Of a stretch of 64,000 nucleotides of DNA, positions 44,847 to 56,610 are shown one piece after another (positions within the stretch are counted from its first letter, which is position 1; each line of letters begins with the position of its first letter). The stretch is from positions 62,001-126,000 of the forward strand of contig NZ_JADG01000021.1 of NCBI RefSeq assembly GCF_000518265.1. The letters run 5' to 3'. A program made the position numbers and the translations under genes. The notes beneath the pieces are model-generated. The model did not search any database, was not told the DNA's origin, and was given only the letters and a program-made list of their open reading frames with translations. The DNA is from Actinomadura oligospora ATCC 43269. Its GTDB lineage: Bacteria > Actinomycetota > Actinomycetes > Streptosporangiales > Streptosporangiaceae.

Positions 44847-44889
44847 GCCCAGGTGAGGGCTTGCTCAGGTGAGCCCCGCTCAGGTGAGC
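44847..44889 (-). repeat. 15-bp tandem repeat spanning the kynureninase stop codon
   Basis: GCTCAGGTGAGC occurs at 44863-44874 and 44878-44889, with a degenerate copy at 44847-44858. The copy at 44878 contains the kynU stop codon (44882-44880); the others repeat the stop context downstream. Each unit is nearly self-complementary (GCTCA/TGAGC). Confidence 0.7.
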
Positions 44890-46178
44890 TTCGCCAGGGC
44901 CTCGGCGGCGCGGTGGCAGTCGTGGAAGGTGCAGTAGAGCGGGACGGGGGCGAACCGGACGACGTCGGGCTCGCGGGCGTCGGCGATGACGCCCGCCTCG
45001 TCCGCGAGGGCCTTCACCAGGGCGCCCGCGTCCTTGACGCGCAGCGAGAGCTGCGTGCCGCGCCGCGCCGGGTCGTCCGGGGTGATGATCTGGACGCCGC
45101 CGAGCGGGGCGAGGCGTTCGGCCAGGTAGGCCGTGAGGCGCTCGCTCTTGGCGCGCAGCGCGGCCATGCCGACCCGGTCGAAGATCTCCAGCGAGACCAG
45201 CACGGGCGCGAGGGCCATGATCGGCGGGTTGGACAGGGCCCAGGCGTCGGCGGTGGGCGGGTGGTCGACGTCCGGGTCCATGCGGAAGCGGATGTCGGCG
45301 CGGGTGCTCCACCAGCCGTCCAGGCGGGGCAGCGAGGTGTCCCGGACGTGCCGTTCGTGCACGAACGCGCCCGCGACCGCGCCCGGACCGCTGTTCAGGT
45401 ACTTGTAGGTGCACCAGGCGGCGAAGTCGACGTCCCAGCCGTGCAGGCTCAGCGGGACGTTCCCGGCGGCGTGCGCGAGGTCCCAGCCGACGACCGCGCC
45501 CGCCTCGTGGCCCGCGCGTGTGAGCGCCTCCATGTCCATGAGCTGGCCGGTCAGGTAGTTCACGCCGCCGAGCATGAGCAGGGCGACGCGGTGGCCCTCG
45601 CGGCGCAGGTAGTCGGCGACGTCCTCGGTGCGCAGGGTGTCCTCGCCGGGACGGGGCCTGAGCCGCACGACCGTCTCGGCCGGGTCCAGCCCGTGGTGGA
45701 CGGCCTGGCTCGCGACCGCGTACGAGTCGGACGGGAACGCCGAGTCCTCGATGACGATGCGGGTCCGCTCCCCCGCCGGACGGTAGAAGCTGGCCATCAT
45801 CAGGTGCAGGTTGACCGTCAGCGAGTTCATCGCTACGACCTCGTGCGGGAGCGCGCCGACCAGCCGCGCGGCGGGCTCGGTCAGCAGCTCGTGGTACGAC
45901 ACCCACGGACGCCGGGCCTGCGTGTGGCCCTCCACGCCGAGCCGCGACCAGTCGGTCAGCTCCTCGGCGAGCCGCGCGGCGGTCGCCTTCGGCTGGAGGC
46001 CGAGAGAGTTGCCCGCGAAGTAGGCGGCCTCCTCGTGGTCGCCGCCGGGCGCGGGCGGGATCAGGAACTCGGCGCGCAGCGTCGGGAGCGGATCGGCCGC
46101 GTCGAGGCTCCGGGCCCGGAGCTCGAGGGCCGTCTCCTCGTAAGACACAGCCTCAAGGGTCACAGCCTCGTCGGTCAC
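44880..46178 (-). CDS. kynU: Kynureninase
   Basis: PLP enzyme that cleaves kynurenine or 3-hydroxykynurenine to anthranilate or 3-hydroxyanthranilate plus alanine. The 432-residue protein has [13 protein letters not shown] at the start, [12 protein letters not shown] for cofactor binding, [10 protein letters not shown] with the PLP-contacting Asp, and [12 protein letters not shown] with Lys259 as the Schiff-base residue. The ATG 46178 overlaps the aldolase stop (TCA/ATG overlap), so it is the last gene of the long catabolic operon. Confidence 0.95.
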   Translation of the reverse strand: MTDEAVTLEAVSYEETALELRARSLDAADPLPTLRAEFLIPPAPGGDHEEAAYFAGNSLGLQPKATAARLAEELTDWSRLGVEGHTQARRPWVSYHELLTEPAARLVGALPHEVVAMNSLTVNLHLMMASFYRPAGERTRIVIEDSAFPSDSYAVASQAVHHGLDPAETVVRLRPRPGEDTLRTEDVADYLRREGHRVALLMLGGVNYLTGQLMDMEALTRAGHEAGAVVGWDLAHAAGNVPLSLHGWDVDFAAWCTYKYLNSGPGAVAGAFVHERHVRDTSLPRLDGWWSTRADIRFRMDPDVDHPPTADAWALSNPPIMALAPVLVSLEIFDRVGMAALRAKSERLTAYLAERLAPLGGVQIITPDDPARRGTQLSLRVKDAGALVKALADEAGVIADAREPDVVRFAPVPLYCTFHDCHRAAEALAKLT

Positions 46179-47191
46179 TTCTTCTTTCCTTCGATCAGGT
46201 CGAGCGCCACGTCCACGATCATGTCCTCCTGGCCGCCGACCATGCCCCGGCGGCCCACCTCCACCAGGATCTCCCTGGTGTCGAGGCCGTAGCGGCGGGC
46301 GGCGTCCTCAGCGTGCCGCAGGAAGGACGAGTAGACGCCCGCGTAGCCGAGCGTCAGGGTCTCCCGGTCCACCTGGACGGGCCGGTCCTGCAGCGGACGG
46401 ACGATGTCGTCGGCGGCGTCCATCAGCCGGAACACGTCGCAGCCGTGCTTCCAGCCCATGAGGTCGGCGACCGCGACGAACGCCTCCAGCGGGCAGTTCC
46501 CCGCGCCCGCGCCCATCCCGGCGAGCGACGCGTCCACGCGGCGGACGCCGTTCTCGACGGCGACGACCGAGTTCGCGACGCCGAGGCCGAGGTTGTGGTG
46601 GGCGTGGATGCCGATCTCGGTCTCGTCGGACAGGACGTCCCGGTAGGCCCGAACGCGGTCGCGGACGCCGTCCATGGTCAGGCGTCCGCCGGAGTCGGTC
46701 ACGTAGACGCAGTGCGCGCCGTAGGACTCCATGAGCCTCGCCTGACCGGCGAGGGTCTCGGCGTCGGCCATGTGCGACATCATCAGGAACCCGGCGACGT
46801 CCATGCCGAGCTCGCGGGCCGTCGCGATGTGCTGGGCGGAGATGTCGGCCTCGGTGCAGTGCGTGGCGACGCGCACCGACCGGACGCCGAGCTCGTGCGC
46901 GCGCTTCAGCTCGGCGATCGTGCCGATGCCGGGCAGCAGCAATGTTGTGAGCTTCGCGTTGGGCATGACCTCGGCCGCCGCCGCGATCCACTCCTCGTCC
47001 AGGTGCGCGCCGGGGCCGTAGTTGACGCTCGATCCCGCGAGGCCGTCGCCGTGCGCGACCTCGATCGCGTCGACGCCCGCCGCGTCCAGCGCGGCGGCGA
47101 TCTCCCGGACCTGGTCGACGGTGTAGCGGTGCCGGATGGCGTGCATGCCGTCCCGCAGCGTCACGTCCTGGACGTACAGCTCGACGGTCAT
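46175..47191 (-). CDS. 4-hydroxy-2-oxovalerate aldolase
   Basis: DmpG/MhpE/BphI-type Mn-dependent aldolase that splits 4-hydroxy-2-oxovalerate into pyruvate and acetaldehyde. The 338-residue protein starts [18 protein letters not shown], has GADGLAGSS-like [13 protein letters not shown], the metal-site [15 protein letters not shown] and [17 protein letters not shown]. The C-terminal part contacts the partner dehydrogenase. The start overlaps the stop of the acetaldehyde dehydrogenase gene, in keeping with their known channelling complex. Confidence 0.95.
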   Translation of the reverse strand: MTVELYVQDVTLRDGMHAIRHRYTVDQVREIAAALDAAGVDAIEVAHGDGLAGSSVNYGPGAHLDEEWIAAAAEVMPNAKLTTLLLPGIGTIAELKRAHELGVRSVRVATHCTEADISAQHIATARELGMDVAGFLMMSHMADAETLAGQARLMESYGAHCVYVTDSGGRLTMDGVRDRVRAYRDVLSDETEIGIHAHHNLGLGVANSVVAVENGVRRVDASLAGMGAGAGNCPLEAFVAVADLMGWKHGCDVFRLMDAADDIVRPLQDRPVQVDRETLTLGYAGVYSSFLRHAEDAARRYGLDTREILVEVGRRGMVGGQEDMIVDVALDLIEGKKK

Positions 47192-48105
47192 CGGGTCGCC
47201 AGCCTCTCTGCCACGCGCAGCGCGGCGGACGTCATGATGTCGAGGTTCCCGGCGTAGGCGGGCAGGTAGTGTGCGGCGCCCTCGACCTCCAGGAACACCG
47301 ACACCAGATTCCCGGGCCCGCCCCCGGCGAGCGCGGCGAGGGGGTCGGCGGCGTCCAGCGGGCGGATCTGCACCTTCTGCTTGAGCCGGTAGCCCGGCAC
47401 GTACGCGGCGACCTCGCCGATCATCTTCTCGATCGACGCGGTGACCTGCTCGGGGTCGCATTCGCCGGTCACGCAGTACACCGTGTCCCGCATGATCAAC
47501 GGCGGCTCGGCCGGGTTCAGCACGATGATCGCCTTGCCCTTCGCCGCGCCACCGACCTCCTCCAGCGCCCGCGAGGTGGTCTCGGTGAACTCGTCGATGT
47601 TCGCGCGGGTCCCGGGCCCGGCCGACCTCGAGGCGATGGACGCGACGATCTCGGCGTACCGGACGGGCGTCACCCGCGACACGGCCGCGACGATCGGCAC
47701 GGTCGCCTGGCCGCCGCAGGTGACCATGTTGACGTTGGGGGCGTCGAGGTGCTCGTCCAGGTTGACCGGCGGGACGACGTAGGGGCCGATCGCCGCCGGG
47801 GTCAGGTCGACGATCCGCTTCCCGTACGGCGCGAGGACCTCGGCGTTGTGCCGGTGGGCCTTGGCGGACGTGGCGTCCAGCACGACCGTGACGCCGGCGA
47901 ACTCCGGCATCGCGACCAGGCCCTCGACGCCCTCGTGGGTCGTGGCGACGCCGAGCCGGCGCGCCCGGGCGAGCCCGTCGGAGTCCGGGTCGATCCCCGC
48001 GAGCACCGCGACGTCGAGCAGGTCCGACGTCCGGAGCACCTTGATCATCAGATCGGTGCCGATGTTGCCCGATCCGATGATCGCGACGCGCTGCGCGTCC
48101 GGCAT
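47188..48105 (-). CDS. Acetaldehyde dehydrogenase (acylating)
   Basis: DmpF/MhpF/BphJ-type enzyme making acetyl-CoA from acetaldehyde, NAD and CoA. The 305-residue protein has the NAD motif [19 protein letters not shown], the catalytic Cys in [14 protein letters not shown] and [19 protein letters not shown] 48105 has AAGGGAG about 8 nt upstream. That ribosome site lies inside the 3' end of the upstream esterase gene, which runs 58 nt into this one. Confidence 0.95.
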   Translation of the reverse strand: MPDAQRVAIIGSGNIGTDLMIKVLRTSDLLDVAVLAGIDPDSDGLARARRLGVATTHEGVEGLVAMPEFAGVTVVLDATSAKAHRHNAEVLAPYGKRIVDLTPAAIGPYVVPPVNLDEHLDAPNVNMVTCGGQATVPIVAAVSRVTPVRYAEIVASIASRSAGPGTRANIDEFTETTSRALEEVGGAAKGKAIIVLNPAEPPLIMRDTVYCVTGECDPEQVTASIEKMIGEVAAYVPGYRLKQKVQIRPLDAADPLAALAGGGPGNLVSVFLEVEGAAHYLPAYAGNLDIMTSAALRVAERLATR

Positions 48106-49352
48106 GGCACAGTCTCCCTTCCGTGACAGAAATCGGCGAAGGCCGCGGTGATCTCGGCGCCGAGCGCGGTGACGTCCGGGCCCGCCCCGGTGAGGGGGGC
48201 CAGGCGCCGGTCGTGCAGGGTGCCGAGGTGGAACGGGACGTCCGCCAGGTGCGCGGCACCGATCGGCACGCCCCGGTGGACGTGGGGCGAGCGGTGCGTG
48301 AACGTGACCCGGTGGACCTCGCCGCCGTGCGCGGCGTGCCAGCGGGCCAGCTCGTCCGCCGGTCGCCGCCACACCAGCTCGGTGCGGGCGTCGGAGGCCG
48401 ACAGCGTGGCCGGGTCGATCGCGGCGAACAGCCGCATCTCCTCGGCGGTGGTCGTGACCAGCAGCGGGACGGCCGGGACCGCACCCGACCGGACGGCGTC
48501 CATCGGATGCCGGGGCAGGAACGAGCCGTCCACCACGGGCGCCACGGGCAGGACGCCCTCGACGGGCGGAAGCGACTTCGCCGCCTCCCCCTCGGCCGCG
48601 AGGACGGCCCGCAGCGGCGCCGACCGCGGCTGCGCCCGTCCGAGCGCCCGCCGGAACGCGGTCGTGAACGCGCGGGCGCGCGTCTCGGTGGCGAAGCCGT
48701 AGGGCAGGGCGCTCATCACCGCGGCCCGGTGGAACAGACCTCGCGCGCTGGGCGCGGCCATCAGCGCGAGCACGCTCATCCCGCCCGCCGAGTGCCCGGC
48801 GAGGGTGATCCGGTCCGGGTCGCCGCCGAACGCGGCGATGTTGGCGCGGACCCACTCCAGCGCGGCGACCTGGTCGCGCAGCCCGAGGTTGGCCGGGATC
48901 TCGTCGTCGTACCCGAAGCCGAGGACGCCGAGGCGGTAGTTGACGGTCACGACGACCATGCCGTGGTCACGGGCGAGGACCGTCCCGCGGTACATCGGCT
49001 GCGCGCCGGACCCGAACACGAACGCGCCGCCGTGCAGGAACACCAGCACCGGCCGCCCACCGGCCACACCAGACGTGCCGGACGCGCCGGGCGTCCAGAC
49101 GTTCAGGGTGAGGCAGTTCTCGCGGCCCGTCTCCGGGTCGATCTCCAGGCCCGGCACCCACGCCATCCGGCCGGGGCGCTGCGCGGCGGGCGGGCCGAAT
49201 GTCCGGGCCTCGCGCACGCCGTCCCACGGGACGGGCGGCTCCGGCGGCGCGAACCTGCGGGCCGGGGCGGCGTACGGGATGCCCGCGAACAGGGTGGTCC
49301 CGTCGTCCGGGCCACCGCGCACGATCCCGGTGGCGGTCGCGACCGCCGTCAC
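48048..49352 (-). CDS. Type B carboxylesterase inside the kynurenine operon
   Basis: Carboxylesterase of 434 residues with the family opening [33 protein letters not shown], the oxyanion hole [13 protein letters not shown] and the nucleophile [11 protein letters not shown]. The C-terminal part is short for the family and ends in an Arg/Ser-rich stretch that overlaps the next gene by 58 nt in another frame. A late frameshift is therefore possible. The GTG start overlaps the ACMS decarboxylase stop. No step of the known pathway needs it; it could hydrolyse an ester or formamide precursor. Confidence 0.85.
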   Translation of the reverse strand: MTAVATATGIVRGGPDDGTTLFAGIPYAAPARRFAPPEPPVPWDGVREARTFGPPAAQRPGRMAWVPGLEIDPETGRENCLTLNVWTPGASGTSGVAGGRPVLVFLHGGAFVFGSGAQPMYRGTVLARDHGMVVVTVNYRLGVLGFGYDDEIPANLGLRDQVAALEWVRANIAAFGGDPDRITLAGHSAGGMSVLALMAAPSARGLFHRAAVMSALPYGFATETRARAFTTAFRRALGRAQPRSAPLRAVLAAEGEAAKSLPPVEGVLPVAPVVDGSFLPRHPMDAVRSGAVPAVPLLVTTTAEEMRLFAAIDPATLSASDARTELVWRRPADELARWHAAHGGEVHRVTFTHRSPHVHRGVPIGAAHLADVPFHLGTLHDRRLAPLTGAGPDVTALGAEITAAFADFCHGRETVPCRTRSASRSSDRATSAPI

Positions 49353-50383
49353 GAGGCGAGCCCCGCCGCCGGACGACCCGCCGGGGCGTCCACGCGCGCG
49401 AAGAACCGTTCCGCGTTGCCGCCGAGGATCGCCGCGCGGTCGGCGTCGGTGAGGTCCGCGCAGGCGCGGACGGCCGCGCCCGGCTCCTGCTCGCCCAGCG
49501 GGAACGGGTAGTCGGTGCCGAGCATGACGCGCTCGACGCCCATGACGTCCACGAGCAGCCGCAGCGCGCGCGGGTCGAACACGGCCGAGTCCACGTGGAA
49601 GCGGTCGGTGTACTCCGACGGCGGGCGCGGCGAGTCGGCGCGGACGATGTCGCGGTTCCGCCAGGCGTTGTCGGCGCGTCCGAGCAGGAACGCGAAGCTG
49701 CCGCCGCCGTGGCAGAAGCACATCCGCAGCGTCTCCGGGAGCCGCTCGAACGTGCCGCCGAGCATCATGCCGAGGATGCTGAGCTGCGTCTCGGCGGGCA
49801 TCCCGACCAGCCACGGCAGCATGTGGCCCCGCATCCGGTCGGTCGCCATCATGTCCCACGGGTGGACCAGGACGGGCAGCCCGAGCCCGGCGCAGTGCGC
49901 CAGGAACTCGGCGATCGCCCCGTCGTCCAGGTTCCGCTCGCCGACGTGGTTGCCGATGTGCACGCCACGGTGCCCGGCCGCGGCGGCGCGCGTCGCGACC
50001 TCGCAGGCCGTCGGGGTGTGCTGGAGCGGCACCTGGCAGAGCGGCAGCAGCCGCGCGGGATCGGCGTCGCAGTACCCCATGATGCGGTCGTTGACCAGGT
50101 CGCACCACGCGGCGGCGCGGGACGGGTCGGCCTCGTACCCGAACATCAGGGGCGTGGACGAGACGGCCTGGACGTCCACCCCGGACGCGTCCATGTCGGC
50201 GAGGCGGCGGGCGGGCTCCCAGAGGCCCTCCTCGACCGGTCGGTACTCGGCTCCGCCGCACATCATCATGCCGGTGCCGTCGCCGTCGTCGCGCAGCCAG
50301 GGCTCGTCCGCGTCGCTCAGCAGCCGTCCCTCCGCGCGGGTGATGCGCGGGAAGACGTGCGCGTGGACATCGAAGACGCTCAC
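49349..50383 (-). CDS. 2-amino-3-carboxymuconate-6-semialdehyde decarboxylase
   Basis: Amidohydrolase-superfamily zinc enzyme (ACMSD) that decarboxylates ACMS to 2-aminomuconate semialdehyde. The 344 residues start MSVFDVHAHVFPRI (HxH metal ligands), with LVHPWDMM (His), CFCHGGGSFAF and the metal Asp in MLGTDYPFPLGEQEPG, all typical of ACMSD. GTG 50383 is preceded by CGGAGG at 5 nt. It follows the 3-hydroxyanthranilate dioxygenase by 75 nt and acts directly on its product. Confidence 0.93.
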   Translation of the reverse strand: MSVFDVHAHVFPRITRAEGRLLSDADEPWLRDDGDGTGMMMCGGAEYRPVEEGLWEPARRLADMDASGVDVQAVSSTPLMFGYEADPSRAAAWCDLVNDRIMGYCDADPARLLPLCQVPLQHTPTACEVATRAAAAGHRGVHIGNHVGERNLDDGAIAEFLAHCAGLGLPVLVHPWDMMATDRMRGHMLPWLVGMPAETQLSILGMMLGGTFERLPETLRMCFCHGGGSFAFLLGRADNAWRNRDIVRADSPRPPSEYTDRFHVDSAVFDPRALRLLVDVMGVERVMLGTDYPFPLGEQEPGAAVRACADLTDADRAAILGGNAERFFARVDAPAGRPAAGLAS

Positions 50384-50458
50384 GGGGACCTCCGTTTCCG
50401 GGCGTGCTCGCGCCCCCTCCCTGCGGCGCGGGCCGCCGGGAGGGACGTTCTCGTCAGG

Positions 50459-52222
<1,764 letters not shown>

Positions 52223-52226
<4 letters not shown>

Positions 52227-53059
52227 GACGCGTCCTCCTTCGCCGATTCCTTCTGGAAGGCGACGCGCACGTCGCCGAGTCCGTCGATGCGGGCCTCCAG
52301 GACGTCGCCGGGCGCGACCGCCGCCATCGGGCCGAGCGCGCCGGTGAGCACGGTGTCCCCCGCGCGCAGCGGGCGGCCCACCCGGACGAGCATGTCGGCG
52401 AGCCACAGCGCCGCGTTCAGCGGGTGCCCGAGGCAGGCCGTCCCGGTGCCGGTCGAGACCTGCTCGCCGCGCCGCTCCAGCACCATCCCGGCCAGCCGCA
52501 GGTCCACGTCCGCGAGCCGGACGGGACGGCTGCCCAGCGCGTACATGCCGCAGGAGGCGTTGTCGGCGACGGTGTCGGCGAGCGTGATGTCCCAGTCGCG
52601 GATCCGGCTGCCGACGACCTCGATCGCGGGCAGCGCGAACGCGGTCGCGCGGAGCAGGTCGGCGACGGTGTGCCGCTCGTGCGTCAGGTCGTGCTCCAGG
52701 ACGAGCGCCACCTCGGCCTCGGCCCTGGCCTGCATGACCGCGCCCGCCGGGATCTCCGCGCCGTCCGGGACGGCCATGTCGGCGAACAGCATCCCGAAGT
52801 CCGGGGTGTCCACGCCGAGCTGCCGCTGCACGGCCTCCGACGTCAGGCCGATCTTCCGGCCGACCAGGCGGCGGCCCTCGCCGAGCCACCTCGTGGTCAG
52901 CCGCTCCTGCACCGCGTACGCCTCGTCCGGCGTGGCGACCAGGTCACGGACGGGTTCGCACGGCGTTCCGCTCGCGTACGCCGCGAGGATGCGGTCGGCC
53001 GCCCGCTCGACGGCGGACCCCGCGGTCCCGGTGGCGGTCTCGGTGTCGGTCTCGGTCAC
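52223..53059 (-). CDS. 2-oxopent-4-enoate hydratase
   Basis: Adds water to 2-hydroxypenta-2,4-dienoate to give 4-hydroxy-2-oxovalerate (XylJ/MhpD type). The 278-residue protein shares the family fold with its decarboxylase neighbour: [65 protein letters not shown] and [15 protein letters not shown]. It starts with GTG 10 nt after the semialdehyde dehydrogenase stop. Confidence 0.93.
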
Positions 53060-53069
53060 GATCTCGCTC

Positions 53070-54506
53070 TCAGATCTGGATGCAGACGTTCACGGGCTCG
53101 GAGAAGAAGTCCAGGGAGTACTCGCCGCCCTCGCGGCCGATCCCGGACGCCTTCACCCCGCCGAACGGGGTGCGCAGGTCGCGCAGGTTCCAGCAGTTCA
53201 CCCACACGATGCCGGTCTCGATCCGGGGCGCGACGCGGTGGGCCCGCGACAGGTCGCGCGTCCAGACGGTCGAGGCGAGGCCGTACTCGCTGTCGTTGGC
53301 GAGCCGGACCGCCTCCTCCTCGGTGTCGAACGGCGCGACGTGGCAGACCGGCCCGAAGATCTCCTCCCGGACGGTCCGGGCCTGCTCCGACAGGCCGGTC
53401 AGGACGGTCGGCTCGACGTGGAAGCCCTGGTCGCGGTCGTCGCCGAAGACCGGGGCGCCGCCGCCCGCGACGACCGTCGCGCCCTCCTCGACCGCGAGCC
53501 GGTAGTACGACAGCACCTTGTCGCGGTGCTCGGCGGAGATCATCGGGCCGTAGCCGTCGAGCTTGCGGGCGCGCTCGCCGAGCCGCTCGACGAACTCGTC
53601 GAAGACCGGCCGCTCGACGTAGACGCGCTCGGTGCACAGGCAGATCTGCCCGGAGTGGGTGAAGCTCGACCGGACGGTGCCGTCCACGGCGGCGTCGAGG
53701 TCGGCGTCGGCGAACACCAGCGCCGGGTTCTTGCCGCCGAGCTCGAACGAGACCGGGGTGACGTGGTCGGCGGCGTTCCGCATGATCGCCGCGCCGGTGG
53801 CGGACTCGCCGGTGAAGGCGATCGCGTCCACGCCGGGATGGCCGGTGAGGAACGCCCCGGCGGCGTCCGCGCCGTGCCCGTGCACCAGGTTGAACGCCCC
53901 GGCGGGCAGCCCGGCCTCGTGGATCACCTCGGCGAGCAGCGTCGCGGTCGAGGGGGTCTCCTCGGACGGCTTGGCGACCACCGCGTTCCCGGCCGCGAGG
54001 GCGGGGGCGACCTTCCAGGTCAGCAGGAGCAGCGGCAGGTTCCAGGGGGAGATGATCGCGACCACGCCGAGCGGGCGCCGGACGGTGTAGTTGAGGGCCT
54101 GCCCGGTGCCACCGCTCCAGCCCGGGACGCGGGTGCTGTAGGCGCGTTCCGGACGGCCGTACAGCAGGTCGGCGTAGGCGCGGAAGTTGCCCGCGGCGCG
54201 CGGGATGTCCACGGTCGCGGCCAGCTCGCGAGGCTTGCCGGTGTCGCGGACCTCGGCGTCCACGAACTCCTCGAAGCGGGCGTCGATGCCGTCGGCGATC
54301 CGGCGGAGCGCGGCGGACCGCTCCTCGGGGGACGTCGCGCCCCACTCGCCGGACAGGGCCGCGCGGGCCGAGCGGACGGCCTCGTCCACGATGACCCTCG
54401 GCGCCTCCGGCACGGTCCCGGCCTCGCCGCCCGTCACCGGGTCGACCAGGGGGAAGGGCGCGCCGTCCGTCCGGAACTCACCGCCGACGTAGTGCCGCAC
54501 CCGCAT
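53070..54506 (-). CDS. 2-aminomuconate 6-semialdehyde dehydrogenase
   Basis: ALDH-superfamily enzyme oxidising 2-aminomuconate semialdehyde to 2-aminomuconate; a 2-hydroxymuconate semialdehyde dehydrogenase role is the close alternative. Motifs are [34 protein letters not shown], the catalytic Glu in [10 protein letters not shown] and Cys in [14 protein letters not shown] 54506 (478 residues) has GGAGG 8 nt upstream and gives the usual N-terminus [11 protein letters not shown] 54560 adds 18 residues but has GGAG only 2 nt away. First gene of the operon, divergent from lysR. Confidence 0.93.
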   Translation of the reverse strand: MRVRHYVGGEFRTDGAPFPLVDPVTGGEAGTVPEAPRVIVDEAVRSARAALSGEWGATSPEERSAALRRIADGIDARFEEFVDAEVRDTGKPRELAATVDIPRAAGNFRAYADLLYGRPERAYSTRVPGWSGGTGQALNYTVRRPLGVVAIISPWNLPLLLLTWKVAPALAAGNAVVAKPSEETPSTATLLAEVIHEAGLPAGAFNLVHGHGADAAGAFLTGHPGVDAIAFTGESATGAAIMRNAADHVTPVSFELGGKNPALVFADADLDAAVDGTVRSSFTHSGQICLCTERVYVERPVFDEFVERLGERARKLDGYGPMISAEHRDKVLSYYRLAVEEGATVVAGGGAPVFGDDRDQGFHVEPTVLTGLSEQARTVREEIFGPVCHVAPFDTEEEAVRLANDSEYGLASTVWTRDLSRAHRVAPRIETGIVWVNCWNLRDLRTPFGGVKASGIGREGGEYSLDFFSEPVNVCIQI

Positions 54507-54581
54507 GCCGTTCGCCTCCAGGATCGCCTCGTCACCGGCCTGTTCCGGTACGACGATCATCTCTCCGCCAGCTATGCGCGT

Positions 54582-54624
54582 CCAATACCTAATGGCACCC
54601 TTGCTATATCAAGAGGGTTATTGG
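54582..54624. promoter_or_regulatory. LysR-type binding region between the catabolic operon and lysR
   Basis: The divergent gap is AT-rich compared with its surroundings. CCAATACC (54582-54589) faces GGTTATTGG (54616-54624), and ACCCTTG (54597-54603) faces CAAGAGGGT (54610-54618). Each pair is an inverted repeat with one inserted base, centred on CTATAT. This nested dyad is a good candidate for the LysR regulator and its inducer-controlled promoter. Confidence 0.55.
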
Positions 54625-54636
54625 TAGGAAGGCGGC

Positions 54637-55578
54637 ATGCGTGCGATCGACCTGCTGAACGGGCGGCTCAAGCTGCGGCACCTGGTGCTGGTGGTGGCGA
54701 TCGCCGACCACGGCAGCGTGCTGCGCGCCGCCGAGCACCTGCGCCTCGCCCAGCCCGCGGTGACCCGCAGCCTGCGCGAGGTCGAGCACATCCTCGGCGT
54801 GGAGCTGTTCACCCGGGGGCCGCGCGGGGTCACGCCGACGCTTTTCGGCGAGGCGTTCGTGGAGCACTCCCGCGCCGTCCTGGCCGAGCTGCGCCGCGCC
54901 GGCGAGCGGATCACCGGGCTGGCGGACGGCCAGGTCGGCACGGTCACCATCGGCACCCTGCTCGCCGGGTCGAACGTGCTGCTGCCGCGCGCGATCGCGG
55001 CGCTGAAGCGGGAGCGGCCGGGCATCACCGTGATCGTCCAGGAGGCGACCTTCGACGCTCAGGTGCCGCGCCTGCTGGACGGCGAGATCGACATGGTCCT
55101 CGGACGGCTCAACCCGATCGGCGACCAGGCCGGACTGCGGCAGATCGTCCTGTACGGGGAGCCGGTGCGCCTCGTCGCGCGGGCCGGGCACCCGGCCCGC
55201 GACCGCGCGCACCTGACGCTCGCCGACCTGCTGGACTACCCGTGGGTGCTGCCGCTCCAGCAGACCGCGCTGCGCAGCGAACTGGAGCGGGTGTTCCGCG
55301 ACCGTGGCCTGCCCCTGCCCACCGACCTGGTCGAATGCACCTCGGTGCTGACCGTCCGGACGCTCGTCCGCGACACCGACATGATCGCGGCGCTGCCCGA
55401 CCTGGTCGCCCGGACGGACGCGGGCGTCGCGCCGCTGCCGGTGCCGCTCGACCCGGTGCGCCGCCAGGTCGGTGTGACGATCCCGGACCGGCGGCCCCTC
55501 ACGCCGTCCGCGCGGCTGATGCTCGACCACCTGCGGACGCAGGCCGCCGAGATCACCCAGCCCGACGGGAACTGCTAG
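54637..55578 (+). CDS. LysR family regulator of the kynurenine/3-hydroxyanthranilate operon
   Basis: A 313-residue LysR protein. Its N-terminal winged helix is KLRHLVLVVAIADHGSVLRA then AEHLRLAQPAVTRSLREVEHILGVELFTR. The effector domain begins VGTVTIGTLLAGSNVLLPRAIAAL, in the GbpR/PcaQ-like style. ATG 54637 follows AGGAAGG. It is divergent from the operon encoding the degradation enzymes and is its probable activator, with a pathway intermediate as inducer (inference). Confidence 0.9.
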   Translation: MRAIDLLNGRLKLRHLVLVVAIADHGSVLRAAEHLRLAQPAVTRSLREVEHILGVELFTRGPRGVTPTLFGEAFVEHSRAVLAELRRAGERITGLADGQVGTVTIGTLLAGSNVLLPRAIAALKRERPGITVIVQEATFDAQVPRLLDGEIDMVLGRLNPIGDQAGLRQIVLYGEPVRLVARAGHPARDRAHLTLADLLDYPWVLPLQQTALRSELERVFRDRGLPLPTDLVECTSVLTVRTLVRDTDMIAALPDLVARTDAGVAPLPVPLDPVRRQVGVTIPDRRPLTPSARLMLDHLRTQAAEITQPDGNC

Positions 55579-55624
55579 GGCGTGTCCCAAGGTCGGTGGG
55601 GCAGGTGGCCTTGAGACACGCCCT
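55577..55624. terminator. Bidirectional terminator between lysR and the formamidase-like gene
   Basis: Sixteen-nt arms AGGGCGTGTCCCAAGG (55577-55592) and CCTTGAGACACGCCCT (55609-55624) pair with one mismatch. The left arm begins inside the lysR stop codon. The hairpin serves both convergent genes. Confidence 0.75.
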
Positions 55625-55636
55625 GGACGAAAACGG

Positions 55637-56506
55637 TCAGGCGATGGTGGCGAACAGGCCGAGCAGGGCGCGGCTGACCTCGGTGTCCGGATCCTCCAGC
55701 TCGAGGATGACGTCGAAGTGGTTCCGCCCGGACGCCACCAGCAGCTCCCCGTCGCCCCAGTGCGGCTGGAAACGCCGCGACTGGTCGACGAAGCCCGTGC
55801 CGTCCTCCGAGCCGACCGCGAACACGGCCGGGAAGCGCCGCTCCATGGGCTGGAACGCCGGGCTGAGCCGGACGGCGGTCTCCGCGTCGAGCCGGGCGTG
55901 GTCGTTGACGTAGATCCGCAGGATCGGGCGCAGGTCGAACAGGCCGCTGAACGGCATCGCGGCCTTGACGACGTCGGCGGGCAGGCCCAGCCCGTCCTGC
56001 CACCCCTCGACCATGGTCATCCCGGTCAGGTGGCCGCCCGCCGAGCTGCCGCCGATGATGATCCGGTCGGGGTCCAGGCCGTGCTCGCGGCCGTGCCGCC
56101 AGACCCAGGCGACCGCCGCCCGCGCCTGCCGGACGATCTCCTCGACGGTCACCTTCGGGGCGAGGGTGTAGTCCGGGACGACCGTGGCGACGCCCTGGCC
56201 GTGCAGCATCCGGGCCATGAAGGCGGTGTCCTCCTTCGCCCCGGCGAACCAGTAGCCGCCGTGGAAGAAGATGAACACCGGGCGGAGTTCGCCGTCCTCG
56301 GTGCCCCACACGTCGAGTCGCTCGCCGCTCGTCTCGTCGTAGAGGACGCCGGGGGTGCCCGGCAGGCCGTCCACGGCCGCGTCGGAGTCGGACCGGTAGC
56401 GCTTCATGAACGCCTCGAAGTCCTCGCCCGCCTTGCGCCGCACGTTGTAGGCGACGTCGAGCTGCTCGTCGCTGAGGCCCTCGGCCGGATCGTCACGCAC
56501 ATCCAT
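55637..56506 (-). CDS. Kynurenine formamidase-like alpha/beta hydrolase
   Basis: A 289-residue hormone-sensitive-lipase-like hydrolase. SDEQLDVAYNVRRKAGEDFEAF near the N-terminus and the oxyanion-hole motif FFHGGYWFAG resemble arylformamidases (HGGYW). The nucleophile is in GGSSAGGHLTG, with Asp in GSEDGTGFVDQ and His in GRNHFD. N-formylkynurenine hydrolysis would feed kynureninase encoded in the neighbouring operon. ATG 56506 was chosen from the family N-terminus. Orientation is the same as the operon, but lysR lies between, so it has its own promoter. A general esterase remains possible. Confidence 0.75.
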   Translation of the reverse strand: MDVRDDPAEGLSDEQLDVAYNVRRKAGEDFEAFMKRYRSDSDAAVDGLPGTPGVLYDETSGERLDVWGTEDGELRPVFIFFHGGYWFAGAKEDTAFMARMLHGQGVATVVPDYTLAPKVTVEEIVRQARAAVAWVWRHGREHGLDPDRIIIGGSSAGGHLTGMTMVEGWQDGLGLPADVVKAAMPFSGLFDLRPILRIYVNDHARLDAETAVRLSPAFQPMERRFPAVFAVGSEDGTGFVDQSRRFQPHWGDGELLVASGRNHFDVILELEDPDTEVSRALLGLFATIA

Positions 56507-56610
56507 GATGATCAGCCTATGCCGGGAACCGGGCACTCAGACACGAAGGTGGACGCGCAGACGCTGAAGTCAGGCGCGCGAACGCCGAGGCAGGCCCGTG
56601 GACGCTGATG

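Noticed and set aside
55577-55624. Inverted repeat considered as a short transposon end pair or MITE
   Set aside because: Only 48 bp in total, with a 16-nt loop and no target duplication, placed between convergent genes. A bidirectional terminator explains it better.
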